DNA of 64,000 bases from CAIYQJ01 sp963717255. Lineage in GTDB: Bacteria; Chloroflexota; Limnocylindria; Limnocylindrales; CSP1-4. Shown here piece by piece: positions 1-8,890 of the stretch. The position numbers were made by a program, and so were the translations under genes. The notes beneath the pieces are model-generated. The model made no database searches. It saw nothing but the letters and a program-made list of their open reading frames with translations, and was not told where the DNA came from. Position 1 is the stretch's first letter. The number at the start of each line of letters is the position of its first letter. The DNA lies in NCBI GenBank assembly GCA_963717255.1, contig CAVQVT010000001.1, positions 62,001-126,000 on the forward strand, given 5' to 3'.

Positions 1-363
1 CGCCCGTCCGCGCCCGAGGTGGGCGTGGACATGCTCGCCGCGGACTGGGCGTTCGGCGGCCGCGGCGGCCGCGGGCACCTCGGGGAGCTGGCCGCCGCCG
101 AACGCGCGGCGCAGGCGGCGCGCCGCGCCGCCGCAGCGGGTGGTGGCGCCACGTCGGGCGAGGGCGGCGGCGGCGCGGCGCGCCCGCCGGCGGCCGACCC
201 GCGCACCCGCCGCGACCTGGGGCTCCTCGTCGCCGACTGGGAGCTGGCGCGCTACGCCGGGCGCGCGCTGACCGCGGCCGAGGACGCGCGCGGCGTGGCG
301 CGGTGGAGACGTCTCCGGACGACGCTCCGCCGCGGCGCGGGGAGGGGGAACCGGCCCGGATAG
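1..363 (+). CDS. C-terminal part of an unidentified protein (truncated at window edge)
   Basis: The frame is open to the left edge and ends at TAG 361-363, so about 120 residues of the C terminus are visible; the GTG near position 19 is probably internal. The segment has an Ala/Gly-rich stretch of about 50 residues in the middle and ends in a helix-like Arg/Ala-rich tail with an A-D-W-E-L-A-R-Y-A-G-R-A-L-T pattern followed by W-R-R-L-R. That ending loosely resembles the C terminus of DUF4129/transglutaminase-type membrane proteins that often lie upstream of mraZ in related genomes, but this is a weak guess. No function is assigned. Confidence 0.45.
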   Translation, partial: RPSAPEVGVDMLAADWAFGGRGGRGHLGELAAAERAAQAARRAAAAGGGATSGEGGGGAARPPAADPRTRRDLGLLVADWELARYAGRALTAAEDARGVARWRRLRTTLRRGAGRGNRPG

Positions 364-599
364 CCGCCGCCCCGGGGCCGGTCTCGGGCCCGGGCAGGTC
401 GCCGCCATGGCGGGAGGACGTCGGTCGGGGCGCGCGTCGCGTCCAGACCGTGCATGACATGCGCGGCCCACGCCACCCCTGCGTCCGTCGCCCTCGTGCT
501 CCGCCTCGTCCCGCGCTCGGCACAGGGCCCCACGACGGCCCTCGCGCCCTGCCTCGCCGCATCCCCCGCCCCGGTGGGGAGGGACCCGTCGATCGACCA

Positions 600-627
600 T
601 TGACGGCGCGACATCGGGGTGTAGAAT
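600..627 (+). promoter_or_regulatory. Promoter of the mraZ/dcw cluster
   Basis: TTGACG (600-605) and TAGAAT (622-627) are separated by 16 bp, an excellent sigma70-type match in very GC-rich surroundings. The expected start point near 634 lies just before the MraZ boxes and about 90 bp before the mraZ GTG. The bases from 364 to 599 hold nothing else I can recognise. Confidence 0.75.
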
Positions 628-634
628 GCACCGA

Positions 635-661
635 AATGGCATGAAGTGGTGCCAAGTGGGG
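635..661 (+). promoter_or_regulatory. MraZ-binding boxes (three TGG repeats, 10-bp period)
   Basis: A-A-TGG-C, A-A-G-TGG-T and A-A-G-TGG-G have their T at 637, 647 and 657, an exact 10-bp period. MraZ of Escherichia coli and Mycoplasma binds direct TGGG-type repeats with this period upstream of its own gene. The boxes sit at the predicted transcription start, so binding would repress the cluster. Assignment as MraZ operator is by analogy. Confidence 0.65.
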
Positions 662-723
662 AACCAGGCGGGCGCCCTGGTGGGGGAAGCATCCCGCGTG
701 GTGAGAGGCAGGGGACGCGGCGC

Positions 724-1152
724 GTGTTCACCGGTGAGTACCGGCACTCGGTGGATGACAAGGGACGGCTTGCCGTCCCCGCGCGATTCCGCGCCCAGCT
801 CGACGACGGTGCGTTCGTCAGCCGCTGGATCGACGCCTGCCTCGCGATCTTCCCCCGGCGCGACTGGGACGAGCTCGCCGAGAAGGTGAGGGCGCTCCCG
901 CTCGCGGACGCTGGTGCCCGCACGTTCTCGCGGTTCCTGTTCGCAGGCGCGTTCGAGGTGGACCTCGACCGCCAGGGTCGGATCGTCGTGCCGGCCCGCC
1001 TGCGCGACTGGGCCAAGCTCGAGAACGAGGCGGTCGTGGTGGGCTCGCGGGACCACCTGGAGATCTGGGCCCCGGCTCGGTGGGACGTCTACCGAGCGGA
1101 GATGGAGTCTCCGGATGCGCTCCTGCAGCACCTGGCCGGGCTGGGCATCTAG
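724..1152 (+). CDS. mraZ: MraZ transcriptional regulator of the dcw cluster
   Basis: 142 residues starting at GTG 724; the protein then begins V-F-T-G-E-Y, the family's normal start, and an ATG 78 bp upstream in frame would add an unlikely Gly/Arg-rich extension. Two SpoVT/AbrB-type half-domains are visible, each with the D-x-x-G-R-x-x-x-P signature: D11-P19 (D-D-K-G-R-L-A-V-P) and D82-P90 (D-R-Q-G-R-I-V-V-P). MraZ forms ring-shaped oligomers that bind repeated TGGG boxes and control division genes. Such boxes lie about 65-90 bp upstream, and rsmH follows after about 55 bp, so autoregulation of the whole cluster is likely. Confidence 0.95.
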   Translation: MFTGEYRHSVDDKGRLAVPARFRAQLDDGAFVSRWIDACLAIFPRRDWDELAEKVRALPLADAGARTFSRFLFAGAFEVDLDRQGRIVVPARLRDWAKLENEAVVVGSRDHLEIWAPARWDVYRAEMESPDALLQHLAGLGI

Positions 1153-1208
1153 CGCACGAGATGGGCTTCCAGGATCCGCTCGGATCCGTACGTGAGGGTG
1201 ATGGAGTG

Positions 1209-2150
1209 ATGGAGGACGGGCACCTGCCGGTGCTGGCGGAGGAGGTCATGACGATCCTCTCCCCGCGCCCCGGCAGCCTCCAGATCGACGGGACCCTCGG
1301 CGGCGGTGGGCACACCGAGCGGATCCTGGAAGCATCCACCCCCGACGGACGGGTGCTCGGCCTCGACGCCGACCCCGCGGCCGTCGCACGGGTGGCGGCG
1401 CGCCTGGCGCGCTTCGGCGACCGGCTCGTCGTCCGGCAGGCCGACTTCCGGGACGTCGGGACGGTGGCCCCCGCGGCCGGCTTCGCCGCGGTGGACGGCC
1501 TCCTGCTCGACCTGGGCCTCTCCAGCTACCAGCTCGCGGACGCGGACCGCGGCTTCGGGTTCCGGACGGGCGGCCCGCTGGACATGCGCTTCGACGCCTC
1601 GCGCGGCGTCCCCGCCGCCGAGCTGATCGCGACGCTCGACGCGTCGGCGCTCGCCTCGCTCTTCCGCCGCTACGGCGAGGAGCCCCGGGCCGGCCGCATC
1701 GCCCGCGCCATCGTCCGTGAGCGTGCCGTCGCGCCGATCGACACCGCCGAGCGGCTCGCCGCGGTCGTCGAGCGGGCCGCGCCCGCGGCGCCCGGCAAGC
1801 GCCGCATCCACCCGGCGACCCGCGTCTTCCAGGCGCTGCGGATCGCCGTCAACGACGAGCTCGGGGCCCTCGAGGCTGCCCTCGTCTCCGCCATGGACCT
1901 CCTTCGGCCGGGCGGCCGCCTCGTCGTGCTGTCGTACCACTCGCTCGAGGATCGGATCGTCAAGCGATTCGTCGCCGCGGAGCGGAAGGGCTGCATCTGC
2001 CCCCCGGTGGTCCCCGTGTGCGTCTGCGGGCGGAGCCCGCGTCTTCGCGCCCTCGGCCCGCAGCCGGTCGTGCCCACGGCCGACGAGGTCGCCGCCAACC
2101 CCAGGGCCCGCAGCGCGCGGATGCGCGCGGCCGAACGCCTCGCCGCCTGA
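1209..2150 (+). CDS. rsmH: 16S rRNA (cytosine(1402)-N4)-methyltransferase RsmH (MraW)
   Basis: 314 residues from ATG 1209, chosen because M-E-D-G-H-L-P-V-L is the usual family start and a GAGGGTGA element lies 8 nt upstream; the open frame continues upstream without homology. The S-adenosylmethionine loop D-G-T-L-G-G-G-G-H-T is near residue 25, followed by L-L-L-D-L-G-L-S-S and the C-terminal motif L-S-Y-H-S-L-E-D-R-I-V-K. A Cys-rich C-x-C segment (C-I-C-P-P-V-V-P-V-C-V-C) near the C terminus is common in this family. The enzyme methylates N4 of C1402 in the 30S P site; its partner for the same base, RsmI, is encoded at 46.7 kb. Confidence 0.96.
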   Translation: MEDGHLPVLAEEVMTILSPRPGSLQIDGTLGGGGHTERILEASTPDGRVLGLDADPAAVARVAARLARFGDRLVVRQADFRDVGTVAPAAGFAAVDGLLLDLGLSSYQLADADRGFGFRTGGPLDMRFDASRGVPAAELIATLDASALASLFRRYGEEPRAGRIARAIVRERAVAPIDTAERLAAVVERAAPAAPGKRRIHPATRVFQALRIAVNDELGALEAALVSAMDLLRPGGRLVVLSYHSLEDRIVKRFVAAERKGCICPPVVPVCVCGRSPRLRALGPQPVVPTADEVAANPRARSARMRAAERLAA

Positions 2151-2222
2151 CGAGGCGGACCCATCGACGCGTCGCGGGCCATCGGGTCCGCGGGAGGAAG
2201 GACAGGAGATCGGAGGGAGACG

Positions 2223-2426
2223 ATGAGCCGCCACCAGTCCCGCCGCCGAAGGCTCTACGGCCGACGCCTCCACGAGGTGCGCGAGCGCCGCGAGCGGATC
2301 GGCGTCATCGACGAGTCGCTCGAGGCCTCCGCACGCGGCGGTCGCGTGGCCATCCAGATCGTCGCGGACGGGCGCCCCAGCGAAGCCGGAGCAGGGCTCG
2401 GGCTCGTTGCCGTCGCGCTCGACTGA
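2223..2426 (+). CDS. Small basic hypothetical protein between rsmH and ftsL
   Basis: A 67-residue frame starting at ATG 2223, preceded by a strong GGAGGGAG ribosome-binding site and overlapping the next start codon (TGATG at 2424-2428), which argues that it is translated. The N-terminal third is very Arg-rich with an R-R-R-R cluster and an R-E-R-R-E-R helix-like stretch; the rest is Ala/Gly-rich. No membrane segment and no family I recognise. Its place suggests a lineage-specific accessory of division, but that rests on position only. Confidence 0.6.
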   Translation: MSRHQSRRRRLYGRRLHEVRERRERIGVIDESLEASARGGRVAIQIVADGRPSEAGAGLGLVAVALD

Positions 2427-2836
2427 TGGCGGTCTACGCCGGAGCGACCCGCCGGTCCAGCCTCGCGCCGCGGTCGAGCCTCGCACCGCGGACCCGCCGG
2501 CCCGCGGCCGTCGCCGCGGAGGAGCCGGCGGTCCGTCGCCGGACCCGCACGGCCACCGTGCGTGCCGGGCGCCGGACGAGCCGGGTCGGCATCGTCCTCG
2601 GCGGGATCGCGATCGCGTTCGTCCTCGGCCTCTTCTCCCTGGCGCAGACGGTCCGGGTCTCCGCCACCAGCTTCGACATCGACCAGCTGATCTACGAGCG
2701 TGACCGGATGTCGGCCGACGAGCAGCAGCTGCGGTCCGACCTGTCCCGCCTCGGCAGCGAGCCGGCGATCCGCAAGGAGGCCTTCGAGCTGGGTCTCTCT
2801 CAGCTCGGCGATGCCCTCGTCGTCCCCGCCCGCTGA
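2426..2836 (+). CDS. ftsL: FtsL-like septum formation protein
   Basis: 136 residues, starting at ATG 2426 overlapping the previous stop by one base. A basic Ala/Arg-rich cytoplasmic tail of about 50 residues is followed by one membrane segment (V-G-I-V-L-G-G-I-A-I-A-F-V-L-G-L-F, about residues 53-73) and then an extracytoplasmic part with a coiled-coil-like stretch (E-R-D-R-M-S-A-D-E-Q-Q-L). This is the FtsL/DivIC topology, and the place between rsmH and ftsI is the canonical ftsL position. FtsL with FtsB/DivIC and FtsQ activates FtsWI. Sequence conservation in this family is poor, so the name rests on topology and position. Confidence 0.8.
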   Translation: MAVYAGATRRSSLAPRSSLAPRTRRPAAVAAEEPAVRRRTRTATVRAGRRTSRVGIVLGGIAIAFVLGLFSLAQTVRVSATSFDIDQLIYERDRMSADEQQLRSDLSRLGSEPAIRKEAFELGLSQLGDALVVPAR

Positions 2837-2853
2837 CGGAGGCCCATCCGTCG

Positions 2854-4866
2854 ATGATCGGCCGCACGGACCATCGCAGACGCCTGTTCGTCGTGCTGGC
2901 GGTCGTCCTCTTCGTCGCCGGCGCAGCGACCGCACGCGCGGCGCAGTGGCAGGTCGTGGAGCGCGATCGACTCGTCGCGCTCGCCGAACAGCAGACGACG
3001 GTGCGTGTCGAGGAGCGGATGCAGCGCGGCACGATCTACGACCGGACCGGCACCGTCGTCCTCGCGTCCACCGTCGACCGCGACCGGCTCGTGGGCTCGC
3101 CCTCGCAGCTGCGGCCGGCCGAGAGGGCGGTCGTGGCGGACGCCCTGGTGACGCTCCTTGGGCTCGCCGGAGACGAGGCCGCCCGCCTTCGTGACCGCTT
3201 CACGACCGACACCGGCTACACCGTCCTGCGCACGGGGCTGGACCGCGAGACCTCCGACCGGATCCGCGACGCCCTCGCCGACGGCACCATCGCCGGCGTG
3301 TCTCTGGAGCCGCAGCCCGAGCGCGTCTACCCGCAGGCCGGCGGTGGACGGGACTCGACTCTCGCGGCCCACCTCCTCGGCTTCGTGAACCAGGACGGGG
3401 TGGGCCAGTACGGGGTCGAGGCCTACTACCAGGAGGCGCTGGCCGGGTCGCCGCGCATCCTGGACACGCAGCGGGATGTGACCGGCCGCCCCATGTGGGA
3501 CACGGCGCGGGTCCGCGAGACGGGCGTCGCCGGCTCCGACGTCCGCCTCACGATCGACGCCAGCCTGCAGCTGCGGCTGGAGCAGGAGGTGTTCGCCGCC
3601 TGGGTCGCGAACGGCGCGAGCTCGGTGTCGGGCGTCGTGCTCGACCCGCGGACCGGGGAGGTGCTCGCCGAGGCCACCTATCCCTCGTACGACGGGAACG
3701 ACTACAGCGAGATCGCGACGAAGGATCCAGGTCGGTTCCTCGACCCGGTCGTGAGCGCCGTCTACGAGCCTGGGTCGGTCGCGAAGATGCTCCTCGCGGC
3801 GGCCGCCTACGAACGGAAGGTCGTGACGGCGAAGACGCGGGTCAACGACTCCGGCGTCCTCAAGGTGCAGGGCGGCCGCGTCTACGACGCCGACCACAAG
3901 GCGATGGGCCGGATCACCTTCCAGGACGTCGTCGCGTACAGCCGGAACGTGGGGGTCTCGCGTGTCGCGCTCAAGCTCGCGCCTACGCTGCGCGCCTCGG
4001 CGGCGGCGCTGTACCAGACGTGGACGAAGTTCGGCATCGGGTCGAAGACCGGCATCGACCTCGCCTTCGAGGTCGCGGGGCTCGCGCGGGACCCGGCACT
4101 CCGGCACTGGACGGAGCTGGACCTCGCGAACGCGTCGTTCGGACAGGGCGTCGCGGTGACGCCCATGCAGCTCGCCGTGGCGTACGCCGCGATGGTGAAC
4201 GGCGGATACAGGGTGACGCCCCGGGTGGTGGCGGCGATCGGCGACCGCGAGCTCCCGAAGCCGCCCCAGGAGCGGATCATCTCCGAGAGCCTCTCGAAGC
4301 AGCTCGTCTCCCTCATGCACCACGTCGTCGAGGACGTGGAGTACTACCGGGTGAAGACGGACATCCACGGCTACCTCGTCGGCGGCAAGACGGGCACCGC
4401 AGAGGTCTGGGACCCGACGCTCAACGGCGGACGCGGCGCGTTCAAGCGCAACCTCTTCGACTTCTCGTTCGTCGGCTACGTGGGCCAGTGGCAGCCGGAT
4501 GTCCTCATCGCCGTGACGATCCGCAACGGCCGGCCCGCGATCTACGGCCAGGGCGCCATGGAGCTCCCGATCCAGTCCTTCGACCTCTTCCGGCGGATCG
4601 CGCAGGACGCCATCTCGGTCCTGGGCATCGCGCCGCGGCTGCCGGAGAACAAGCCGAGCCCGTCCCCCTCGGCCTCCCCGTCGGCCCCGGGCGCGACGCC
4701 CGCCGGGGTCGTGGAGGCGCTCGGCGTGCCCACCGTGCCGGAGATCGCCGGCGGCGAGGCCCGCAGCGACCTCGCCCCGCCGAGCGGAGGGTCGGTCCTC
4801 TGGTCGAAGGACATGGAGGTCCCGGCCGGTTCCACCCCGCGGCCGGGCCGGACGGCGGCCCCATGA
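2854..4866 (+). CDS. ftsI: Septal class B penicillin-binding protein (transpeptidase) FtsI/PBP2B
   Basis: 670 residues. One N-terminal membrane segment (F-V-V-L-A-V-V-L-F-V-A-G-A, about residues 12-30) anchors the protein; a PBP dimerisation domain follows (R-G-T-I-Y-D-R-T-G near residue 54) and then the transpeptidase domain. Active-site motifs are S308-V-A-K311 (catalytic Ser), S363-R-N365 and K512-T-G514. The last 70 residues are a Pro/Ser/Ala-rich tail; no PASTA repeats are present. The enzyme cross-links septal peptidoglycan together with FtsW. The stop overlaps the murF start (ATGA), implying translational coupling. The expected murE is missing between the two. Confidence 0.94.
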   Translation: MIGRTDHRRRLFVVLAVVLFVAGAATARAAQWQVVERDRLVALAEQQTTVRVEERMQRGTIYDRTGTVVLASTVDRDRLVGSPSQLRPAERAVVADALVTLLGLAGDEAARLRDRFTTDTGYTVLRTGLDRETSDRIRDALADGTIAGVSLEPQPERVYPQAGGGRDSTLAAHLLGFVNQDGVGQYGVEAYYQEALAGSPRILDTQRDVTGRPMWDTARVRETGVAGSDVRLTIDASLQLRLEQEVFAAWVANGASSVSGVVLDPRTGEVLAEATYPSYDGNDYSEIATKDPGRFLDPVVSAVYEPGSVAKMLLAAAAYERKVVTAKTRVNDSGVLKVQGGRVYDADHKAMGRITFQDVVAYSRNVGVSRVALKLAPTLRASAAALYQTWTKFGIGSKTGIDLAFEVAGLARDPALRHWTELDLANASFGQGVAVTPMQLAVAYAAMVNGGYRVTPRVVAAIGDRELPKPPQERIISESLSKQLVSLMHHVVEDVEYYRVKTDIHGYLVGGKTGTAEVWDPTLNGGRGAFKRNLFDFSFVGYVGQWQPDVLIAVTIRNGRPAIYGQGAMELPIQSFDLFRRIAQDAISVLGIAPRLPENKPSPSPSASPSAPGATPAGVVEALGVPTVPEIAGGEARSDLAPPSGGSVLWSKDMEVPAGSTPRPGRTAAP

Positions 4867-6339
4867 CCGCGGCCTGTGCGACACTTCCGGCCGTGAGCGA
4901 CGCCGCCCCGCAGCGACCCGATCACGGCGGGCCGGCCGCGCTCTCCGCGGACGACCTCGTCGCCGCGACCGGCGGGTCCCTCCTCGCCCGCTCGTCCCGG
5001 CCCGTGCACGGCGGCGCCGTGGACTCGCGCCTCGTGGAGCCGGGCGTGCTGTTCGTGGCGCTCCCCGGGTCGCGCGTGGACGGGCACGACTTCGTCGCCG
5101 ACGCGATCGCGGCCGGTGCGGCAGCCGTCCTCGTCCTGCGGCCCCTCGACACCCGCGCCGCCGCGGCCGTCGCGGCGCGGGCGGACGGAGTCACCGTGGT
5201 CCGGGTGGACGACCCGCTGGCCGCGCTCCAGCGCGTGGCCGGCGCCTGGCGATCGCGGTTCTCGCCGCTCACCGTCGGGATCACCGGCAGCGTCGGGAAG
5301 ACCTCGGTGAAGGAGGCCGTCGCTGCCGTCCTCTCCTCGCGGCTGCGCACGCTCAGATCGCCCGGCAACGCGAACAACGAGATCGGCCTGCCGCTCACGC
5401 TGCTGCGGCTCGACGCCTCCGTGGAGGCGGCCGTCCTCGAGATGGGGATGTACACCGGCGGCGAGATCGCCGACCTCGCGCGGATCGCGCGGCCGTCCGA
5501 TGGGCGTGGTGACCGCGGTGGCGCCGGTCCACCTCGAGCGCGCCGGCAGCCTCGACGCGATCGCGAACGCGAAGGCGGAGCTCGTCGAGGCGCTCCCGGC
5601 CGACGGCGTCGCCGTCCTCAACGCGGACGACCCGATCGTGCGGTCGTTCGACCGGCGGACGGCCGCCCGCGCCGTCCTCTACGGCACGGCAGCCGACGCT
5701 GACGTCCGGGTCGTGGACGTCCGCGCGGCCGGCGCGGCGGGGACGGCCTTCACGCTCGTGGCGACGGGATCGCGCCGCGAGGTGCTCACGCCCGCGCTCG
5801 GCCGCCACTCTGCCCTCAATGCGGCCGCGGCGGCGGCCGTCGGTCTCGCCGCCGGCCTCGGGCTCGACGACATCGCCGGCGCGCTGGCCCGCGGGTGGTC
5901 GGCCGACCACCGCGCGCAGCTGGTGGACCTCGGACGCTACCGGCTGCTCGACGACTCGTACAACGCCGCGCCGTCGTCGATGCTCGCCGCGCTCGACCTG
6001 CTCGCGACGCTGCCCGGCCGTCGCGTCGCCGTCCTCGGGGAGATGCTCGAGCTCGGCGACCTCTCCGATGCCGGCCACCGCGAGGTGGGCGTGGCGGCCG
6101 GCCGCACGGTGGACGAGCTCGTGACCGTCGGGGCCGGCGCCAGCCGGATCGCCGACGCCGCCGTCGCGGCCGGCCTGCCGGCCGGCCGCGTCCACCGCCC
6201 ACAGGATCGGGCCGCCGCGGCCACCGTCCTCCGCGACGTCGTCCGCGACGGCGACGTCGTGCTCGTGAAGGCTTCGCGCGGCGCCGCCCTCGACCTCCTC
6301 GTCGCCGACCTCCGCGCGGCCGAGGGTCCGGTCCGATGA
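4863..6339 (+). CDS. murF: UDP-N-acetylmuramoyl-tripeptide--D-alanyl-D-alanine ligase MurF, frameshifted
   Basis: MurF adds D-Ala-D-Ala to the UDP-MurNAc tripeptide in the cytoplasm. The N-terminal part runs in one frame from ATG 4863 with the ATP-binding loop G-I-T-G-S-V-G-K-T-S and the N-A-N-N-E-I-G-L-P motif; after R-I-A-R-P-S the homology jumps +1 at about 5497-5501 and continues M-G-V-V-T-A-V-A-P-V-H-L-E-R to the stop at 6339 (N-A-D-D-P, L-D-D-S-Y-N-A-A-P and G-E-M-L-E-L motifs). Total length is 3n+1, as expected for one inserted base (CCGTCCGATG where CCGTCGATG would restore the frame). I infer a sequence error, as the enzyme is essential. Start overlaps ftsI, end overlaps mraY. Confidence 0.9.
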
Positions 6340-7316
6340 CCGTCGCGGTCATCCAGGCGCTCCTCCTCTCGTTCGCGTTCGTCGTCATCCTCATGCCGAC
6401 CTACCTCCGCCTGCTCCGGGCGCTCGGCTTCGGCAAGCACGTGCGCTCCGAGGAGCTGCCCGACGGGCACGAAGCGAAGGAGGGGACCCCGACGATGGGC
6501 GGGCTCCTCCTGATCATCGTCGTCCTGGTCCTCGCGACGATCTTCGGGGCCTGGGAGCCGTCGACGGCGCCGACCCTGCTCGCCCTCCTCGGGGTCGGGG
6601 CCCTCGGCGCGGCCGACGACATCCTCAACGCCCTCACGGGCGTCGGCATCCGCGGTCGGCAGAAGATCATCTGGCAGGTCGTCGTCGCCGTCCTCGCGGC
6701 CCTCTACCTCCAGAACCACTTCGGGTTCACCGGCTTCCGCGTCCCACTCGTCGGTGACGTCTTCGTCGGCCCGATCCCGTGGATCCTCATCGCGGTCTTC
6801 GCGATCGTCGGGTCGAGCAACGGCGTCAACCTGACCGACGGGCTCGACGGCCTCGCGGCCGGGACGCTGGTCTTCGCGTTCCTCGCGTTCATGTTCATCG
6901 CGATCCTCAACGTGCCCACCCAGTCGAACCTGAGCCTCGTCTGCGCGCTCGCGGCGGGCACGATGGTCGGCTTCCTCTGGTTCAACGTGCACCCCGCGGC
7001 GGTGTTCATGGGCGATGCCGGATCGCTCTCCTTCGGGGCCGCGCTCGCCGTCACCGCCCTCATGACCGGGCAGGTCCTCATCCTCCCGATCATCGGGATC
7101 ATCTTCGTGGTCGAGACCGCGTCGGTGATGCTCCAGATCCCGTACTACCGGCTCACCCACGGGAAGCGGATCTTCCTCTCGAGCCCGCTGCACCACCACT
7201 TCGAGATCCTCGGCTGGCCGGAGACGAAGATCACCGGCCGCTTCTGGATCGTCGGCGCCCTCGGCGGGCTGCTCGGAGTGACGCTCTTCCTCTCGAGCAT
7301 CCGGGCGATCTCGTGA
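6336..7316 (+). CDS. mraY: Phospho-N-acetylmuramoyl-pentapeptide-transferase MraY
   Basis: 326 residues with about ten hydrophobic membrane segments. MraY transfers phospho-MurNAc-pentapeptide to undecaprenyl phosphate, giving lipid I. Visible family motifs are A-D-D near residue 92, the N-L-T-D-G-L-D-G-L signature, F-M-G-D-A-G-S and the conserved P-L-H-H-H-F-E near the C terminus, which includes the His triplet of the active site. ATG 6336 overlaps the murF stop in an ATGA pair and the stop overlaps murD by one base. Confidence 0.96.
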   Translation: MTVAVIQALLLSFAFVVILMPTYLRLLRALGFGKHVRSEELPDGHEAKEGTPTMGGLLLIIVVLVLATIFGAWEPSTAPTLLALLGVGALGAADDILNALTGVGIRGRQKIIWQVVVAVLAALYLQNHFGFTGFRVPLVGDVFVGPIPWILIAVFAIVGSSNGVNLTDGLDGLAAGTLVFAFLAFMFIAILNVPTQSNLSLVCALAAGTMVGFLWFNVHPAAVFMGDAGSLSFGAALAVTALMTGQVLILPIIGIIFVVETASVMLQIPYYRLTHGKRIFLSSPLHHHFEILGWPETKITGRFWIVGALGGLLGVTLFLSSIRAIS

Positions 7317-8890
7317 TGACCAGGCCCGCCGCGGCGCCCATCGTGCCGGACGTCGACCTGACGCCCGGCGCGGTCGCGGACGGCTCGCTCGCGGGGCGCC
7401 CGGTGCTGGTGCTCGGACTGGCGCGGACGGGCATCGCGCTCGCGCGGTTCCTGCACGACCGCGGCGCGCGGGTGACGGTCCACGACCGCAAGCCCGCGAC
7501 CGACCTCGCCGCGGCGATCGACGCGCTCGAGGGACGGCCCGTCGCCCTCGCGCTCGGGCCGGACGTGGACGTCGCGACCCTGGCGGCCGCAGCCTCGCTC
7601 ATCTGCTTCTCGCCCGCCGCCAACCCGGCGTTCCCGACGGCCGACGCTGCCCTGCGCGCGGCACTGACGCCGTACCTCGACCCGGCGGCTCCCGGCGCCG
7701 ACGAACGCGCCCCCCTCGTCAGCGAGCCGGACCTCTTCCTCCGGCTCTGCCGCGCGCCCACCGTGGGCGTGACGGGGACGAAGGGCAAGACGACCACCGC
7801 GTCGCTCGCGGCGGCGCTCCTCGCGGCGGACCCGGTCCACGCGACGACGCTCGGCGGGAACATCGGCGCACCGCTCGTGGAGCGGGCGCTCGACCTCGGG
7901 CCGCACGACCGCGTCGTCCTCGAGGTCTCGGAGCTCCAGCTTCCTGCGCTCTCGCGGGGCACGACGGTCGCCGCGTACACGAACGTCACCTCCGACCATC
8001 TCGACCGACACGGGTCGCTCGGCGCGTACCGGGCGGTGAAGCGCCGGCTCGCGGAGCTCGTGGACCCCGACGGCGCGCTGGTGCTCAACCTCGACGACCC
8101 GGTCGTCGCCTCGTACGGGGCGCTCGGGACCGCGCCGTCGGTGCTCTACCGGCTGGAGCGGCCCACGCCCGGCGGCCTCGGGGTCGTGGACGGGTGGATC
8201 GTGGCCGCCGGGACCGAGCGGCTCCCGCTCTCGGGCGGCGGACGCGCGGCCACCGGACCCGCGGGGCGGATCATGCCCGTGAGCGAGCTCGCGATCCCCG
8301 GCCGCCACAACGTGAGCAACGCGCTCGCCGCGATCGCCGTCGCGCTCCTGTTCGGCGTCGCACCCGACGCGATCCGTGGCGCGGCCGCGGCGTTCCGCGG
8401 CGTCGAGCACCGCCTGGAGACGGTCGCGGTGGTGGACGGCGTCCGCTTCGTGAACGACAGCCAGGGGACGCAGCCGGACGCCGTCGCGGCGGCCCTGCGG
8501 AGCTTCGAGCGGCCGGTCGTGCTCATCGCCGGCGGTCGCGACAAGGGCGTGGACCTGACGGCGCTGGCGCCGGTCGTCGTGGACCGGGCGTCGGCGGCGG
8601 TCCTCATCGGCGAGAGCGGGCCGAGGCTCGGCTCGCTCTTCCGGGACGCCGGCCTCCAGCGGACCGAGCGCGCCGCGACCCTCGACGAGGCCGTCGCCCG
8701 CGCCGACGCCCTGGCGCGCGCCGCGCTCGCTCGCGGCGAGGGCCGCCCCGGCGCGCTCGCCACCGTCCTGCTGAGCCCCGCCGCGGCCAGCTTCGACATG
8801 TTCGTGGACTACGAGGCACGAGGGGCCGCGTTCCGGGCGGCGGTCGCGGACCTCGCCGCGCGCCGGGCGAGCGGGGAGGAGCCGCGATGA
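7316..8890 (+). CDS. murD: UDP-N-acetylmuramoylalanine--D-glutamate ligase MurD
   Basis: 524 residues, longer than the usual 430-480 because of an N-terminal extension of about 20 residues and inserts. An N-terminal Rossmann domain (V-L-V-L-G-L-A-R-T-G-I-A, near residue 28) binds UDP-MurNAc-Ala; the central ATPase shows G-V-T-G-T-K-G-K-T-T-T and L-G-G-N-I-G, then N-V-T-S-D-H-L-D-R-H-G and the C-terminal F-V-N-D-S-Q-G-T-Q-P and I-A-G-G-R-D-K-G motifs, all typical for MurD. The enzyme adds D-Glu to UDP-MurNAc-L-Ala. It overlaps mraY by 1 nt and ftsW by 4 nt. Confidence 0.95.
   Translation: MTRPAAAPIVPDVDLTPGAVADGSLAGRPVLVLGLARTGIALARFLHDRGARVTVHDRKPATDLAAAIDALEGRPVALALGPDVDVATLAAAASLICFSPAANPAFPTADAALRAALTPYLDPAAPGADERAPLVSEPDLFLRLCRAPTVGVTGTKGKTTTASLAAALLAADPVHATTLGGNIGAPLVERALDLGPHDRVVLEVSELQLPALSRGTTVAAYTNVTSDHLDRHGSLGAYRAVKRRLAELVDPDGALVLNLDDPVVASYGALGTAPSVLYRLERPTPGGLGVVDGWIVAAGTERLPLSGGGRAATGPAGRIMPVSELAIPGRHNVSNALAAIAVALLFGVAPDAIRGAAAAFRGVEHRLETVAVVDGVRFVNDSQGTQPDAVAAALRSFERPVVLIAGGRDKGVDLTALAPVVVDRASAAVLIGESGPRLGSLFRDAGLQRTERAATLDEAVARADALARAALARGEGRPGALATVLLSPAAASFDMFVDYEARGAAFRAAVADLAARRASGEEPR

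Noticed and set aside
646..723. Longer MraZ start at ATG/GTG near 646.
   Set aside because: The extension overlaps the MraZ boxes and is Gly/Arg-rich; the family starts at V/M-F-T-G-E-Y, matching GTG 724.
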